DNA of 64,000 bases from Candidatus Liberibacter africanus PTSAPSY (GTDB lineage Bacteria; Pseudomonadota; Alphaproteobacteria; Rhizobiales; Rhizobiaceae). Made by a program: the position numbers and the translations under genes. Numbering within the stretch: the stretch's first letter is position 1; each line of letters begins with the position of its first letter. A model generated the notes under the pieces. That model was not told the origin of the DNA, did no database searches, and saw only the letters and a list, made by a program, of their open reading frames with translations. Of this stretch, positions 10,000 through 18,567 are shown piece by piece. The stretch is taken from the NCBI RefSeq assembly GCF_001021085.1, contig NZ_CP004021.1, forward strand, positions 704,001-768,000, written 5' to 3'.

Positions 10000-10121
10000 A
10001 AGGAAAATCGCAAGATGCCATAGAGCGTGTCTCAACCAGTTATTATATCATCAAAAACAAATACCATAAGATATTGTATACAAATAAATTAAGAGTTGAG
10101 ACGTTTTCTACAAGATGATGC

Positions 10122-11633
10122 CTATTCTGATATTAACCTTTTAAGCAATTCTACTTCTTTTTTAAGAGTAATATCGGTTTCCAACATCTTTTCCACTTTT
10201 CGAACAGCATGGAGAACAGTTGTATGATCTCTATCTCCAAAACGACGGCCTATTTCAGGGAAAGAACGTGGAGTCATGATTTTTGATAGATACATAGCAA
10301 TTTGACGTGGTCTTACAACAGTGCGGACGCGACGGTTAGATAATAAGTCATTGCGTGATATATTATAATGCTTTGATACCATGCGCTGTATATCCTCAAT
10401 TCTCATTTTTTTAGTTTCACCGGTATTAACGAGATGTGACAATAATTCATCTACGATTTCTACCGTCAGAACAGGTTCAAAGGAATGTCGGAAAACAATT
10501 TGATTAAATGCTCCATCTAATTCGCGTCCACTGGTTGTTACAGTGCGAGCAACGTGCATAAGAACTTCATCATTAATGATAAGCTTAGGATCTTCTTTTT
10601 GGGATATTGAAAGGCGATTTTTAAGGATAGAAAAGCGCATTTCATAATCATGAGAGCCTAACGGTACAGCTACACCTCCTTGGAGACGAGAGCGGATACG
10701 TGGATCGAGAGATTCTAGTTCAGAAGGGGGGCGATCAGCCGCCGCTACGACTTGTTTAGCGCTATCTAAAAGGGAATTGAGTAAGTGACAGAACTCATGT
10801 TGAATGAGTTTCCCTTGTAAGAATTGCATGTCGTCAATTAATAGTAAATCTATGTTGCGCAGACTATCCTTAAGATTGAGAGCGTAGTTATCACGTATAG
10901 CGCTAGCAAACCTCCACATGAAATATTCAGCTGTTAAATAGACTACGCGAAGATTTGGTTGTTTTTTGATAGCTGCATTGGCCACAGCTTGTAAAAGATG
11001 TGTTTTGCCAAGTCCTACAGAAGCATGAATAAATAGAGGGTTTATCCTGACTGTAGTGTAACCGTTAGAATCGAGTTCTGCGATGTTCTTAGCTGCTGTG
11101 AGTGCAACACGATTAGATGGTCCTTCTATGAAAGTAGAAAACACAAATCGATTATCTAAAGGTGATCCAAATATAGGATTGGTAGTTTGTTTCCCTGTTG
11201 GGAAGTTGCCTTTCCCTGTATTTGGATTGATTGAAGATGGTTTGGTGGAAGCATGAGAATGAGAGGCGACAAGCTGTTCTGTGGGGACTAATGCAACAGA
11301 TCTTACAAGAATCTCCACTCCTTGGATGTTGCTGCTCTCTTCCTGAAAAAGTCTTGTGATAGTTTCAAGGTAACGATTTTTGATCCAAGCTTTCAAAAAA
11401 TTAGTCGGGACAGACAAGTGTACGATATTATGAGAAACCGAGTGAAATTTAAGTCTCTGAAACCAGCTAGCGTATACATCTGGACCCACCTGATTCTTGA
11501 GACGAGATGATACGGTTGTAAAAAAAGATTCGCACTTTATTGCGAGGCATCTCGTATCATTATCCGTTTGTGGAATTTTTGCGGCCATTTCATCATTTTC
11601 TTGAATACAAGCAGATATTCCTCTTAATTGCAT
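10122..11633 (-). CDS. dnaA: Chromosomal replication initiator DnaA
   Basis: AAA+ ATPase that opens the origin and also acts as a transcription factor. The order is the N-terminal helicase-loading domain (about residues 30-120), a linker, the ATPase domain with Walker A SVGLGKTHLLQA and Walker B LLLIDDMQFLQGK, and the C-terminal helix-turn-helix with GRRFGDRDHTTVLHAVRKVE. The Walker A region reads HASVGLGKT, so the usual first glycine is Ala. The ATG at 11648 has no Shine-Dalgarno. The ATG at 11633 follows GGAAGG by 7 nt and is preferred (503 aa). The neighbours rpsT and mutM match the rhizobial dnaA locus. A GANTC cluster lies about 200 bp upstream. Confidence 0.96.
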   Translation of the reverse strand: MQLRGISACIQENDEMAAKIPQTDNDTRCLAIKCESFFTTVSSRLKNQVGPDVYASWFQRLKFHSVSHNIVHLSVPTNFLKAWIKNRYLETITRLFQEESSNIQGVEILVRSVALVPTEQLVASHSHASTKPSSINPNTGKGNFPTGKQTTNPIFGSPLDNRFVFSTFIEGPSNRVALTAAKNIAELDSNGYTTVRINPLFIHASVGLGKTHLLQAVANAAIKKQPNLRVVYLTAEYFMWRFASAIRDNYALNLKDSLRNIDLLLIDDMQFLQGKLIQHEFCHLLNSLLDSAKQVVAAADRPPSELESLDPRIRSRLQGGVAVPLGSHDYEMRFSILKNRLSISQKEDPKLIINDEVLMHVARTVTTSGRELDGAFNQIVFRHSFEPVLTVEIVDELLSHLVNTGETKKMRIEDIQRMVSKHYNISRNDLLSNRRVRTVVRPRQIAMYLSKIMTPRSFPEIGRRFGDRDHTTVLHAVRKVEKMLETDITLKKEVELLKRLISE

Positions 11634-11830
11634 TTTTATGCCTTCCATCCCAATATAATTCCAACAGAAAATAAAGTGTCTTTTAGACTAATATCTCCAA
11701 CTTTTCTGATCTCGATTGTTTACTATTTAGGCAGGAACGGGCGACAAGATCAATAAGCATTTTTTCGGCAACGAGATTTTCGGGGATTGACTTTTAAAGA
11801 GATATTTTATGAGTGCTGATGTCAAAGAAA

Positions 11831-11869
11831 GAATCGCTTTTGAATCAATGAGATTCGAAAATTTGATTC
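11831..11869. promoter_or_regulatory. Cluster of four GANTC (CcrM-type) sites upstream of dnaA
   Basis: GAATC at 11831 and 11842 and GATTC at 11852 and 11865 lie within 39 bp. Further sites are at 11940 and 11997. GANTC is the target of the cell-cycle methylase CcrM in alphaproteobacteria. On the minus strand the nearest site is 5 bp upstream of a TTGACA hexamer (11825-11820); the matching -10 is unclear. A second -35/-10 candidate lies nearer the gene (TTGATC ... CTAAAT around 11750-11725). The rest of the dnaA-rpsT gap (11634-12095) has no convincing gene. Confidence 0.5.
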
Positions 11870-12095
11870 TTTGTATTTTTTTAAAATAAATTTTATATTC
11901 ATTCAAATGAAAGGGCTTGGTTCTTAATTTACTTATCATGATTCGTATTTTAAAAAATAATCTTATCGTGAAGGGTTATATTGGAGATAATTTTACGAAT
12001 CGATTGCTGTTATCTGTTTGTTTTTTATGTTGTTGATTAGCACCAATATTAGAGTAATTTTTGACACAATAAAGCGAAAAATTTTTATACTAGAT

Positions 12096-12135
12096 AAAAA
12101 AAAAGGATCACCAATCAACTTATTGGGGATCCTTT
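12096..12135 (-). terminator. Rho-independent terminator of rpsT
   Basis: The stem is AAAGGATC / GATCCTTT (12102-12109 and 12128-12135), one A-G mismatch, then CCAAT / ATTGG and a 6-nt loop. The plus-strand A-run just before it gives a U-tract on the minus-strand transcript. It is 40 bp beyond the rpsT stop. Confidence 0.85.
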
Positions 12136-12174
12136 GGTATAACTTTACGATATGTAGGATACTACAATCTCATA

Positions 12175-12447
12175 TCATGCAGATGTCATCAAATTCTTCA
12201 AACGTTTAGATAATCGAGAAACTGTGCGAGAGGCTGTATTTCCGTGGAATACTCCCTTACTTTTAGCCTTTTGTATAACAGATTCTGCTTTTCTACACGC
12301 CTCCGTCGCTGCCCCAATTTCTCCAAAAGAAATTGCTTCATTTGCACGACGCATGAAGGAGCGGACAGAAGAACGTCTACTCTTATTAACTAACGTGCGA
12401 CGAGCAATTTTGCGAACCATCTTTTTAGCAGATTCCTTATTAGCCAT
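12175..12447 (-). CDS. rpsT: 30S ribosomal protein S20
   Basis: Small-subunit protein S20, a primary binder of 16S rRNA. From ATG 12447 the product is 90 aa and begins MANKESAKKMVRKIARR, the standard S20 N-terminus. It is Lys/Arg-rich and helical throughout, ending RLSKRLKNLMTSA. The frame stays open 51 nt further upstream, but the AAAGG Shine-Dalgarno lies just before 12447 and homology begins there. It is transcribed away from mutM, towards dnaA, and closes at the terminator near 12100. Confidence 0.97.
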   Translation of the reverse strand: MANKESAKKMVRKIARRTLVNKSRRSSVRSFMRRANEAISFGEIGAATEACRKAESVIQKAKSKGVFHGNTASRTVSRLSKRLKNLMTSA

Positions 12448-12618
12448 TAAGTACCTTTCGTCAGAAATATCATACCCTATAGGAGTATGGAACAACAATA
12501 TACAGAATACAAATTCACTCTAAACAGCTGTAAATCAAACAAGTAAACAGTCAATTTACAATAACTATAGAATTCTTTGTCGTCAATATTAAAAACAAGT
12601 GGTTACATGGATATCTAT

Positions 12619-13500
12619 TCATTTTTGACAATATGTACAGTAGAAAGTGGATCTTCCTGCTTGGACGATGCGATTTATTGTCTGTCCGCAGTTTGATAGA
12701 CAGGGTTCCCCAGCTTTGCCGTATACGGATAATGCATTTTGGAAAGAACCTGTTGAACCGTCTACGTGTACATAGTCACGTAGAGAAGAGCCTCCAGCAT
12801 TGATAGCATCAATAAGAACTGTTTTAATTTCTTGAATTAGTATAGAAATTAGATCTTTGGAATCCTCATGTTTTTGTACAAGGCTTTTGGTACTTCGTAT
12901 AGGAGAGAGTTTAGCGCGCCATAATGCTTCGCATACATAAATATTCCCCAGTCCAGCGACTATTTTTTGGTTAAGGAGAGCATTTTTGAGATTGTTATTT
13001 CTTTTATGAAAATGATAGGCTAAATATGAAGCATTGAATTTTTTATCTGTTGGCTCTGGACCGAGTTCTCTTAAATAAGGATGTTGGTGTTTGAGACTCG
13101 TTTCTACTAGATCCATAAATCCAAAACGACGAGGATCGTTATAAATGATACGATATTTTTTTGTTTTCGTATCGTCTGTGAGATCAATAGTAACATGATT
13201 ATGTCGAGGATCTTTGGTTGGTTTTGTACAAGAGCTTATTGACTCAGAGCGTTCAATGGTAAAAGATCCTGTCATTCCTAGATGTACAATTATTGATAGA
13301 TTGTCTTCAAGCTCAAAGAGCAAATATTTTGCACGTCGGGAAATGTTGATGATTTTTTTTCCTAGTACGGTCGAAGAAAAATTAGGGGGAAAATCAAAGC
13401 GTAGATTTTTTCGATGTAAACATACGTTCGTTAATATCATGTTGTTCATGATCGGTGTAAGGTTGCGTCGAATGATTTCTACTTCTGGTAATTCAGGCAT
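12619..13500 (-). CDS. mutM: Formamidopyrimidine-DNA glycosylase (Fpg)
   Basis: Bifunctional base-excision repair enzyme that removes 8-oxoguanine and formamidopyrimidines and nicks the DNA. It is 293 aa. The mature N-terminus PELPEVE carries the catalytic Pro and Glu. Then come the helix-two-turn-helix around NQKIVAGLGNIYVCEALW and the C-terminal zinc finger. The first zinc pair reads CLSNC (C-x3-C) instead of the common C-x2-C; the second is CTYC. GRSTFYC, the DNA-binding turn, is intact. The ATG at 13500 gives the exact conserved N-terminus. It is divergent from ubiE across a 153-bp gap. Confidence 0.96.
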   Translation of the reverse strand: MPELPEVEIIRRNLTPIMNNMILTNVCLHRKNLRFDFPPNFSSTVLGKKIINISRRAKYLLFELEDNLSIIVHLGMTGSFTIERSESISSCTKPTKDPRHNHVTIDLTDDTKTKKYRIIYNDPRRFGFMDLVETSLKHQHPYLRELGPEPTDKKFNASYLAYHFHKRNNNLKNALLNQKIVAGLGNIYVCEALWRAKLSPIRSTKSLVQKHEDSKDLISILIQEIKTVLIDAINAGGSSLRDYVHVDGSTGSFQNALSVYGKAGEPCLSNCGQTINRIVQAGRSTFYCTYCQK

Positions 13501-13653
13501 AATGTAATTCTTTAATTTGTATTTTTCATAGGATCAATATCCTAGACTTGATTATAAGAAGAATTTGTGACAATTGGTATTAAATTCATGGCGATAAGAA
13601 GTAATTATGTTGATTTCTTCTTTTAGAAAGGTCTTGAGCAGGGATTAATAGGT

Positions 13654-14451
13654 ATGATAAAAGGCCGTTTTGATTCTGATAAAAATATGAAAACTTCTTA
13701 TGGATTTCGCGAGGTTCCAGAAGAAGAAAAACAAAACATGGTGAATCATGTTTTTTCTAGAGTGTCGCATCGGTATGATGTCATGAATGACTTTATGTCT
13801 TTTGGATTACATAGGTTTTGGAAGGACGCAATGGTGACCGCTCTCAACCCTAAAAAGTCTAAGGATTATCGTGTTTTAGATGTTGCTGGTGGTACAGGCG
13901 ATGTTGCCTTTCGTATCGCCGAGGCTTCAAAGAATAAAGCTCAGATTGTAGTAGCAGATATTAATAGCGAAATGCTATCTGTTGGAAAAGAGCGTGCTTT
14001 TAAAGAAAACTTACAGGATTCTATTACTTTTGTTGAGGCTAACGCCGAAAGTCTGCCTTTTAAGACGGGAAGTTTTGATGCGTGTACGTTGGCTTTTGGT
14101 ATTCGTAATATGCCACATATCGCATTAGTTCTTCAAGAAGTATATCGTATATTAAAATATGGGGGACGACTTCTTATATTGGAGTTCTCTGAAGTACAAG
14201 GTCCAATTTTCAAGAAGTTGTATGATATGTGGTCGTTCAATGTTATTCCTCAATTAGGCAAATTAATAGCAGGTGATGAAGAGCCATATCAATACTTGGT
14301 CGAATCCATTCGAAGATTTCCGAATCAAAAAGATTTTTCTACAATCATTTCTGCGGAGGGCTTTTCTAATGTGTCATTTACAAACTATACCAATGGTATT
14401 GTAGCGCTCCATTCTGGGTGGAAATTGGAGAATGCAGGGAGTGTTATTTGA
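13654..14451 (+). CDS. ubiE: Ubiquinone/menaquinone biosynthesis C-methyltransferase UbiE
   Basis: SAM-dependent C-methylation of the demethylated benzoquinol ring in ubiquinone synthesis. It is 265 aa. The SAM loop is [15 protein letters not shown] (about residue 74). The UbiE signatures are [17 protein letters not shown] (about 37-53) and [15 protein letters not shown] (about 165). It is the first gene of ubiE-ubiB-coaBC. The stop TGA overlaps the TTG chosen as the start of ubiB, so the two proteins of the same pathway are probably translationally coupled. Confidence 0.96.
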   Translation: MIKGRFDSDKNMKTSYGFREVPEEEKQNMVNHVFSRVSHRYDVMNDFMSFGLHRFWKDAMVTALNPKKSKDYRVLDVAGGTGDVAFRIAEASKNKAQIVVADINSEMLSVGKERAFKENLQDSITFVEANAESLPFKTGSFDACTLAFGIRNMPHIALVLQEVYRILKYGGRLLILEFSEVQGPIFKKLYDMWSFNVIPQLGKLIAGDEEPYQYLVESIRRFPNQKDFSTIISAEGFSNVSFTNYTNGIVALHSGWKLENAGSVI

Positions 14452-16004
14452 GAGAATATTGTGAACTTTTTCGCGTAGGATGGATACTTATACGAGAGGG
14501 CGTGATTGCATCTTTCCCCTCTGAAAGATTGCCCTCTATAATCGTTTTCTGGAAAAAAATAACATCCATATTTGTGCCTCGAAATATCAGAAAATGTCAG
14601 AGAAGTGATCGTTTAGCGCGTGCTATGGATCGTCTTGGGCCTTCATATGTTAAAATGGGGCAGTTTTTAGCGACGCGACCGGATCTTATTGGGAAAAAAT
14701 TATCCGAAGATCTTTCTCTTTTACAGGATAAGATGGTTTTTTTTTCTACAGATACTGCTAGACTTTGTGTGTCCAGCGCTTTGAAGTCTCCAATTGAAAC
14801 ATTGTACAGCGAATTTCATGATCCTGTTGCCGCAGCTTCTATCGCGCAGGTTCATCCAGCGATTGTCCATGATATTAATGGATATCGAAAAGTGGCCGTA
14901 AAAGTTATACGCCCTGGTATAAGACAGCGTTTTTATCGTGATATCCAAGTTATGTATTTGATTGCACGTATACAAGAAAAATTATTTCCTTCAATGCGGA
15001 GATTGCGTTTTTCAGCAGTAGTACATACTTTGGAACAAGTGGTGAAAATGGAGATGGATTTACGACTTGAAGCAGCAGCTTTTTCGGAAATGGCTGATAA
15101 TATAGGTAAAGACCATGGATTCCGTGTTCCAAAGATTGATTGGGATCGAACAGAACGTGATGTAGTCACTATGGAATGGATTGATGGAATAAAAATATCA
15201 GATACGGAGAAATTACGTTCTTGTGGGCATGATTTAGAGCGTTTGTCTGTCATGCTTGTACAATCTTTTCTATTGCATACATTGCGGGATGGTTTTTTCC
15301 ACGCTGATTTACATCCTGGAAATTTATTCGTTGATTCGAAGGGTTGTATTGTAGCCGTGGACATGGGGATTACAGGGAGATTAAGCAAGAGGGAACGGCG
15401 TTTTCTTGCTGAAATATTATATGGTTTTATTTCGCGTGATTATCAGCGTGTAGCAGATGTGCATTTTGAGGCAGGTTATGTGCCAAGTCATCACAATCCT
15501 GCTTCTTTTGCGCAGGCAATACGGGCTATAGGTGAGCCAATTCATGGACAGTCCTCTCATGTGATTTCTATGGGGAAATTACTGACCATGCTTTTTGAGA
15601 TAACAGAGTTGTTTGATATGATGACGCGTCCTGAATTGGTTATGCTTCAGAAAACTATGGTTGTTGTTGAAGGAGTAGCACGTATGCTTAATCCATATTT
15701 CAATATGTGGACATCGTCTGAGCCTATTGTTGAAGAATGGATTCGGGATAATATTGGGCCTAAGCGTTACATGACTGATTTTCAAGATGGCCTTAAAAAT
15801 GCTTTTCGGTTTGTGCAGGCAGTTCCTCAACTCTCTGCTCCAGTGGAAAATATTTTTAAATCAATGATAGAATCATCAAAAAGAGATAGTTCTCCGGACT
15901 TTTCGAAAAAAGAATTCTCCCGTTATGCGTATGGCTTTCTAGAAAAATTAGTTTTATGGAGTATTCTCGGATCCTTGATTTATATTATTTATATCATGGG
16001 ATAG
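14448..16004 (+). CDS. ubiB: UbiB, ABC1/ADCK-type atypical kinase of ubiquinone synthesis
   Basis: Membrane-associated atypical kinase or ATPase needed for ubiquinone synthesis. KxGQ appears in [14 protein letters not shown], the A-rich loop in AAASIAQVH, the ATP lysine in VAVKVIRPG, and the catalytic loop in [10 protein letters not shown]; the metal-binding Asp is in [10 protein letters not shown] hydrophobic C-terminal helix (about the last 20 residues) would anchor it. The frame opens with a GTG at 14418. AGGGAG lies 6 nt before a TTG at 14448 that overlaps the ubiE stop, so I choose the TTG (518 aa). coaBC follows after 9 nt. Confidence 0.93.
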   Translation: MREYCELFRVGWILIREGVIASFPSERLPSIIVFWKKITSIFVPRNIRKCQRSDRLARAMDRLGPSYVKMGQFLATRPDLIGKKLSEDLSLLQDKMVFFSTDTARLCVSSALKSPIETLYSEFHDPVAAASIAQVHPAIVHDINGYRKVAVKVIRPGIRQRFYRDIQVMYLIARIQEKLFPSMRRLRFSAVVHTLEQVVKMEMDLRLEAAAFSEMADNIGKDHGFRVPKIDWDRTERDVVTMEWIDGIKISDTEKLRSCGHDLERLSVMLVQSFLLHTLRDGFFHADLHPGNLFVDSKGCIVAVDMGITGRLSKRERRFLAEILYGFISRDYQRVADVHFEAGYVPSHHNPASFAQAIRAIGEPIHGQSSHVISMGKLLTMLFEITELFDMMTRPELVMLQKTMVVVEGVARMLNPYFNMWTSSEPIVEEWIRDNIGPKRYMTDFQDGLKNAFRFVQAVPQLSAPVENIFKSMIESSKRDSSPDFSKKEFSRYAYGFLEKLVLWSILGSLIYIIYIMG

Positions 16005-16013
16005 GATTTGTTC

Positions 16014-17234
16014 GTGAATATTATTGGAAAAAGAATTGTTTTAATTATGTGTGGCAGCGTTGCGATTTATAAAAGCTTAGATCTCATTCGGCGGCTGCAG
16101 GAAAAGGGAGCTATTGTGATCCCTGTTATGACCAATTCAGCAAAAAAATTTATAACTCCATTGATGGTGGGTGCTGTATCTAATAGCCGTGTGTGCATGG
16201 ATTTATTCTCTGATGAAGAGGGTAATGATAGAAATCATATTAAAGTAGCAAGTGATTGCGATCTATTTATAGTGGCGCCTGCATCTGCTAATTTCATTGC
16301 TCGTATAGCGCATGGAATGGTATCTGATATGGCATCTGCCATTTTATTGGCTAGAGGAGATCAGCCGGTTATTTTAGCTTCTGCTATGAATTTTATGATG
16401 TGGGATAAGGCTGTTACAAAGCGTAATGTCAAAATTTTACAGAAAGATGGATATTATTTTGTAGGCCCTGAGAATGGTGCAATGGCTGAAAGTAATGGTT
16501 GCGGAATAGGTAGGATGTCGGAACCATGTGATATCATTAGGTTTATAATATCGTTGTTGTGTAGAGACAAAAAACTTCCTTTGAGAGGGAAACGTGCTGT
16601 AGTCACTTCAGGTCCGACATATGAACCACTAGATCCCATGCGCTATATTGCAAATCGTTCTTCAGGGCGACAAGGGCATGCAATTGCTGAATCTCTTGCA
16701 TGTTTAGGGGCGGAAGTAATATTGATATCTGGTCCTGTTTCGCTTGATGATCCTTCAAATGTTACAACCATTCATGTTGAGCAAGCAGGTGATATGTTGC
16801 AAGAGGTTTTGAAAACGCTACCTGTGGATATAGCGGTGATGGTGTCTGCGGTGTCAGATTGGAGATTTTCTGAGATTTTAGAGGAAAAAATAAAACGAAA
16901 AGATATCGGAGGAAGGGGTATGAGAATAGACCTTAAAGAGAATCCCGATATACTTAAAGTTATAGGACATCATAAATGTCGTCCGTCTATTGTTATAGGA
17001 TTTGCTGCTGAGACAAAAAGTGTTATAGATAATGCTCGGGAAAAGCTTTTATACAAAGGTGCGGATTTTATTGTATCAAATTGTATTTCTCCACAAACTG
17101 GATTTGTGGGGAAAGATCGTAATAAAGTAACTATTGTATCACCAGATAAAATAGATGAATGGCCTGAACTATTAAAAACAGAAGTGGCAGATAAATTATG
17201 CCATTTGATTATCGAGCATTTTGCTATGGTTTAA
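16014..17234 (+). CDS. coaBC: Bifunctional CoaBC (PPC synthetase / decarboxylase)
   Basis: Two coenzyme A steps: CTP-dependent joining of cysteine to 4'-phosphopantothenate, then FMN-dependent decarboxylation. The N-terminal flavoprotein half has GSVAIYKSLDLIRRL, the active-site His in RNHIKVA, the substrate clamp ASAMNFMMW and the redox Cys in NGCGIGRMSEP. The C-terminal synthetase half begins VTSGPTYEPLDPMRYI and carries SSGRQGHA, AVSDWR and GFAAET. A TTG at 16008 is too close to AGGA, whereas the GTG at 16014 has 7-nt spacing and is chosen (406 aa). It is the last gene of the ubi run and adjoins the heat-shock gene. Confidence 0.95.
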   Translation: MNIIGKRIVLIMCGSVAIYKSLDLIRRLQEKGAIVIPVMTNSAKKFITPLMVGAVSNSRVCMDLFSDEEGNDRNHIKVASDCDLFIVAPASANFIARIAHGMVSDMASAILLARGDQPVILASAMNFMMWDKAVTKRNVKILQKDGYYFVGPENGAMAESNGCGIGRMSEPCDIIRFIISLLCRDKKLPLRGKRAVVTSGPTYEPLDPMRYIANRSSGRQGHAIAESLACLGAEVILISGPVSLDDPSNVTTIHVEQAGDMLQEVLKTLPVDIAVMVSAVSDWRFSEILEEKIKRKDIGGRGMRIDLKENPDILKVIGHHKCRPSIVIGFAAETKSVIDNAREKLLYKGADFIVSNCISPQTGFVGKDRNKVTIVSPDKIDEWPELLKTEVADKLCHLIIEHFAMV

Positions 17235-17356
17235 GAGAGAATTTTAGGGTGTTGTATAAATCGTCTTTCTATGGCAATTTATTGCGTGGTATATTTTTCT
17301 CTATGATGAGCGGATATCATTATAATTTTTTTATTCTTTCCTTATTTATGTTATAT

Positions 17357-17385
17357 CTTGAAAATTTTGGATGCTGTTACTATAT
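17357..17385 (+). promoter_or_regulatory. Sigma-32-like promoter of hsp20
   Basis: CTTGAA (17357-17362) is a perfect match to the RpoH -35 consensus. After 16 nt comes ACTATAT (17379-17385), one base from CYTATnT. The start would be near 17392, so the message carries a leader of about 95 nt that contains the ROSE-like element. Confidence 0.6.
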
Positions 17386-17417
17386 TAGAGTTGTGGATGC
17401 CTTATAGGATCTACGTC

Positions 17418-17490
17418 TCTTATCCTTGATAATTTAAGAGGGATAAGATGATATTTAGTAATATTGTCGCTTCATAAGGAGGACGTTATG
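17418..17490 (+). promoter_or_regulatory. ROSE-like RNA thermometer in the hsp20 leader
   Basis: There are two hairpins. The first pairs TCTTATCC (17418-17425) with GGATAAGA (17441-17448). The second pairs GTC-g-CTTC (17466-17473) with GGAGGAC (17478-17484) around the loop ATAA, leaving G17469 unpaired. This hides the Shine-Dalgarno AAGGAGGA just before the ATG at 17488. The UCGCU of the left arm fits the U(U/C)GCU core of ROSE elements, whose single extra G opposite the Shine-Dalgarno lets the helix open on warming. ROSE elements control small heat-shock genes in rhizobia. The fold was drawn by hand and not scored. Confidence 0.72.
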
Positions 17491-17961
17491 CGTTTAGATG
17501 TTTCCCGTATTTATAATTCTGCAGTTGGATATGATGCTGTTCTTTCGATGTTAGGTGATTTAGGTTCTCCTAGCCAGTCTTCTGCTTATCCCCCTTACGA
17601 TATAGAGCGTACGAGTGATAATGCATATAGAATAACAGTCGCTGTGGCTGGATTTGATTTTTCTGAACTCACTATAGAGGTTGATTCCGGAATTTTAATG
17701 GTTAGAGGAGAAAAGAAATCAGAAGAAAAAGAAACAGTGGAATATTTGCATCGCGGCATAGCAAAGCGTGCTTTTGAACACCGTTTTAAGCTCGCAGATT
17801 TCGTGGAAGTGGTATCTGCGTCCTTGGAAAATGGACTTTTATATCTAGGGTTATTGCGTAGTGTTCCAGAAAAAATGAAACCGCGTCGTATTGAAATTTC
17901 GCAGCCTTCTAAAGAATCTGCAAAAATGATCGAAGGTAAAAAACAATCAGTCGCCGCATGA
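17488..17961 (+). CDS. Small heat-shock protein, Hsp20/IbpA type
   Basis: ATP-independent holdase with an alpha-crystallin domain, expected to bind aggregating proteins for later refolding by DnaK. It is 157 aa from ATG 17488, which follows AAGGAGG at 5 nt; an upstream in-frame start at 17464 would bypass this site. The N-terminus RLDVSRIYNSAVGYDAV is IbpA-like. The alpha-crystallin domain spans about 35-135, with YRITVAVAGF and LENGLLYLGLLRSVPE. Related proteins have L-x-I-D-L in the last strand. Promoter and leader both point to heat induction. A terminator follows at 17995. Confidence 0.93.
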   Translation: MRLDVSRIYNSAVGYDAVLSMLGDLGSPSQSSAYPPYDIERTSDNAYRITVAVAGFDFSELTIEVDSGILMVRGEKKSEEKETVEYLHRGIAKRAFEHRFKLADFVEVVSASLENGLLYLGLLRSVPEKMKPRRIEISQPSKESAKMIEGKKQSVAA

Positions 17962-17994
17962 TTTTTCAGTAATTTATTTGTGGCTAAAATATAC

Positions 17995-18030
17995 AAGAAG
18001 AAATGATGATTTCGGTCATCGTTTCTTCTT
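17995..18030 (+). terminator. Terminator hairpin after hsp20
   Basis: The stem is AAGAAGAAA-t-GATGA / TCATC-g-TTTCTTCTT (14 pairs, one T-G mismatch) with the loop TTTCGG. The right arm itself is T-rich and more T follows. It is 33 bp after the stop of hsp20. Confidence 0.75.
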
Positions 18031-18123
18031 ATTAGTTTCTAAAATGCGAAATTTCGATCACTTTTAGCACGGTTGAAGTATTCAATAATGTATTTATAGT
18101 CAGAAGATAGTAAGGGTAGAGGA

Positions 18124-18567
18124 ATGCATCTGACAAAGCGAACTGATTATGGAATACGTGTTTTGATGTATTGTGCTGTTCATAAGAATTCTCCTAACCG
18201 GATATCTCATATTGCTGAATCTTGTGGTATATCGGAGCTCTTTTTATTTAAGGTTTTGCAGCCTCTTACAAAAGCGGGAATCATTGATACTGTGCGAGGA
18301 AGAAATGGAGGAGTGCGTCTTTGTCGACCGGCAGATCAAATCACTATTTTAGATGTTGTGAAAGCGACAGAAGAATCTTTTCGTATAGCAGAGTGTTTTG
18401 AAGGTCGTAATGTTGATTGTCCTTTGATTGGAAATTGTGAGTTGAATGTTGTTCTCCAGAAAGCGCTTGATGCTTTTTTTAATGTATTATCTCAATATTC
18501 TATCGAGTGTTTAATAGATGGGCGTTTTCATTTTGAAAAATTTTTTAATGCAGGTGCTGCTATCTGA
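18124..18567 (+). CDS. rirA: Rrf2-family regulator, RirA type
   Basis: Iron-sulfur transcription factor of the Rrf2 family; rhizobial RirA represses iron-uptake genes when iron is sufficient. It is 147 aa. The N-terminal winged helix has LTKRTDYGIRVLMYCA and the wing VRGRNGGVRLCRP. Three cysteines in ECFEGRNVDC...NC (C-x8-C-x5-C) match the RirA cluster ligands. The block SELFLFKVLQPLTKAGI is close to rhizobial RirA. The ATG at 18124 follows a GTAGAGG site. It has its own short promoter region after the hsp20 terminator. I call it RirA from motif likeness; iron response in this organism is inferred. Confidence 0.82.
   Translation: MHLTKRTDYGIRVLMYCAVHKNSPNRISHIAESCGISELFLFKVLQPLTKAGIIDTVRGRNGGVRLCRPADQITILDVVKATEESFRIAECFEGRNVDCPLIGNCELNVVLQKALDAFFNVLSQYSIECLIDGRFHFEKFFNAGAAI

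Noticed and set aside
11727..11939. 70-codon minus-strand frame in the dnaA-rpsT gap
   Set aside because: No ribosome site, low-complexity Ile/Lys/Phe composition and no family resemblance; it overlaps the GANTC cluster and likely promoter.
11634..12174. Replication origin beside dnaA
   Set aside because: I looked for TTATCCACA-type DnaA boxes by eye and saw no convincing cluster; alphaproteobacterial origins often lie away from dnaA.
17198..17407. 69-codon frame after coaBC
   Set aside because: It overlaps the coaBC end and the hsp20 promoter; Phe/Tyr/Leu-rich with no homologous pattern.
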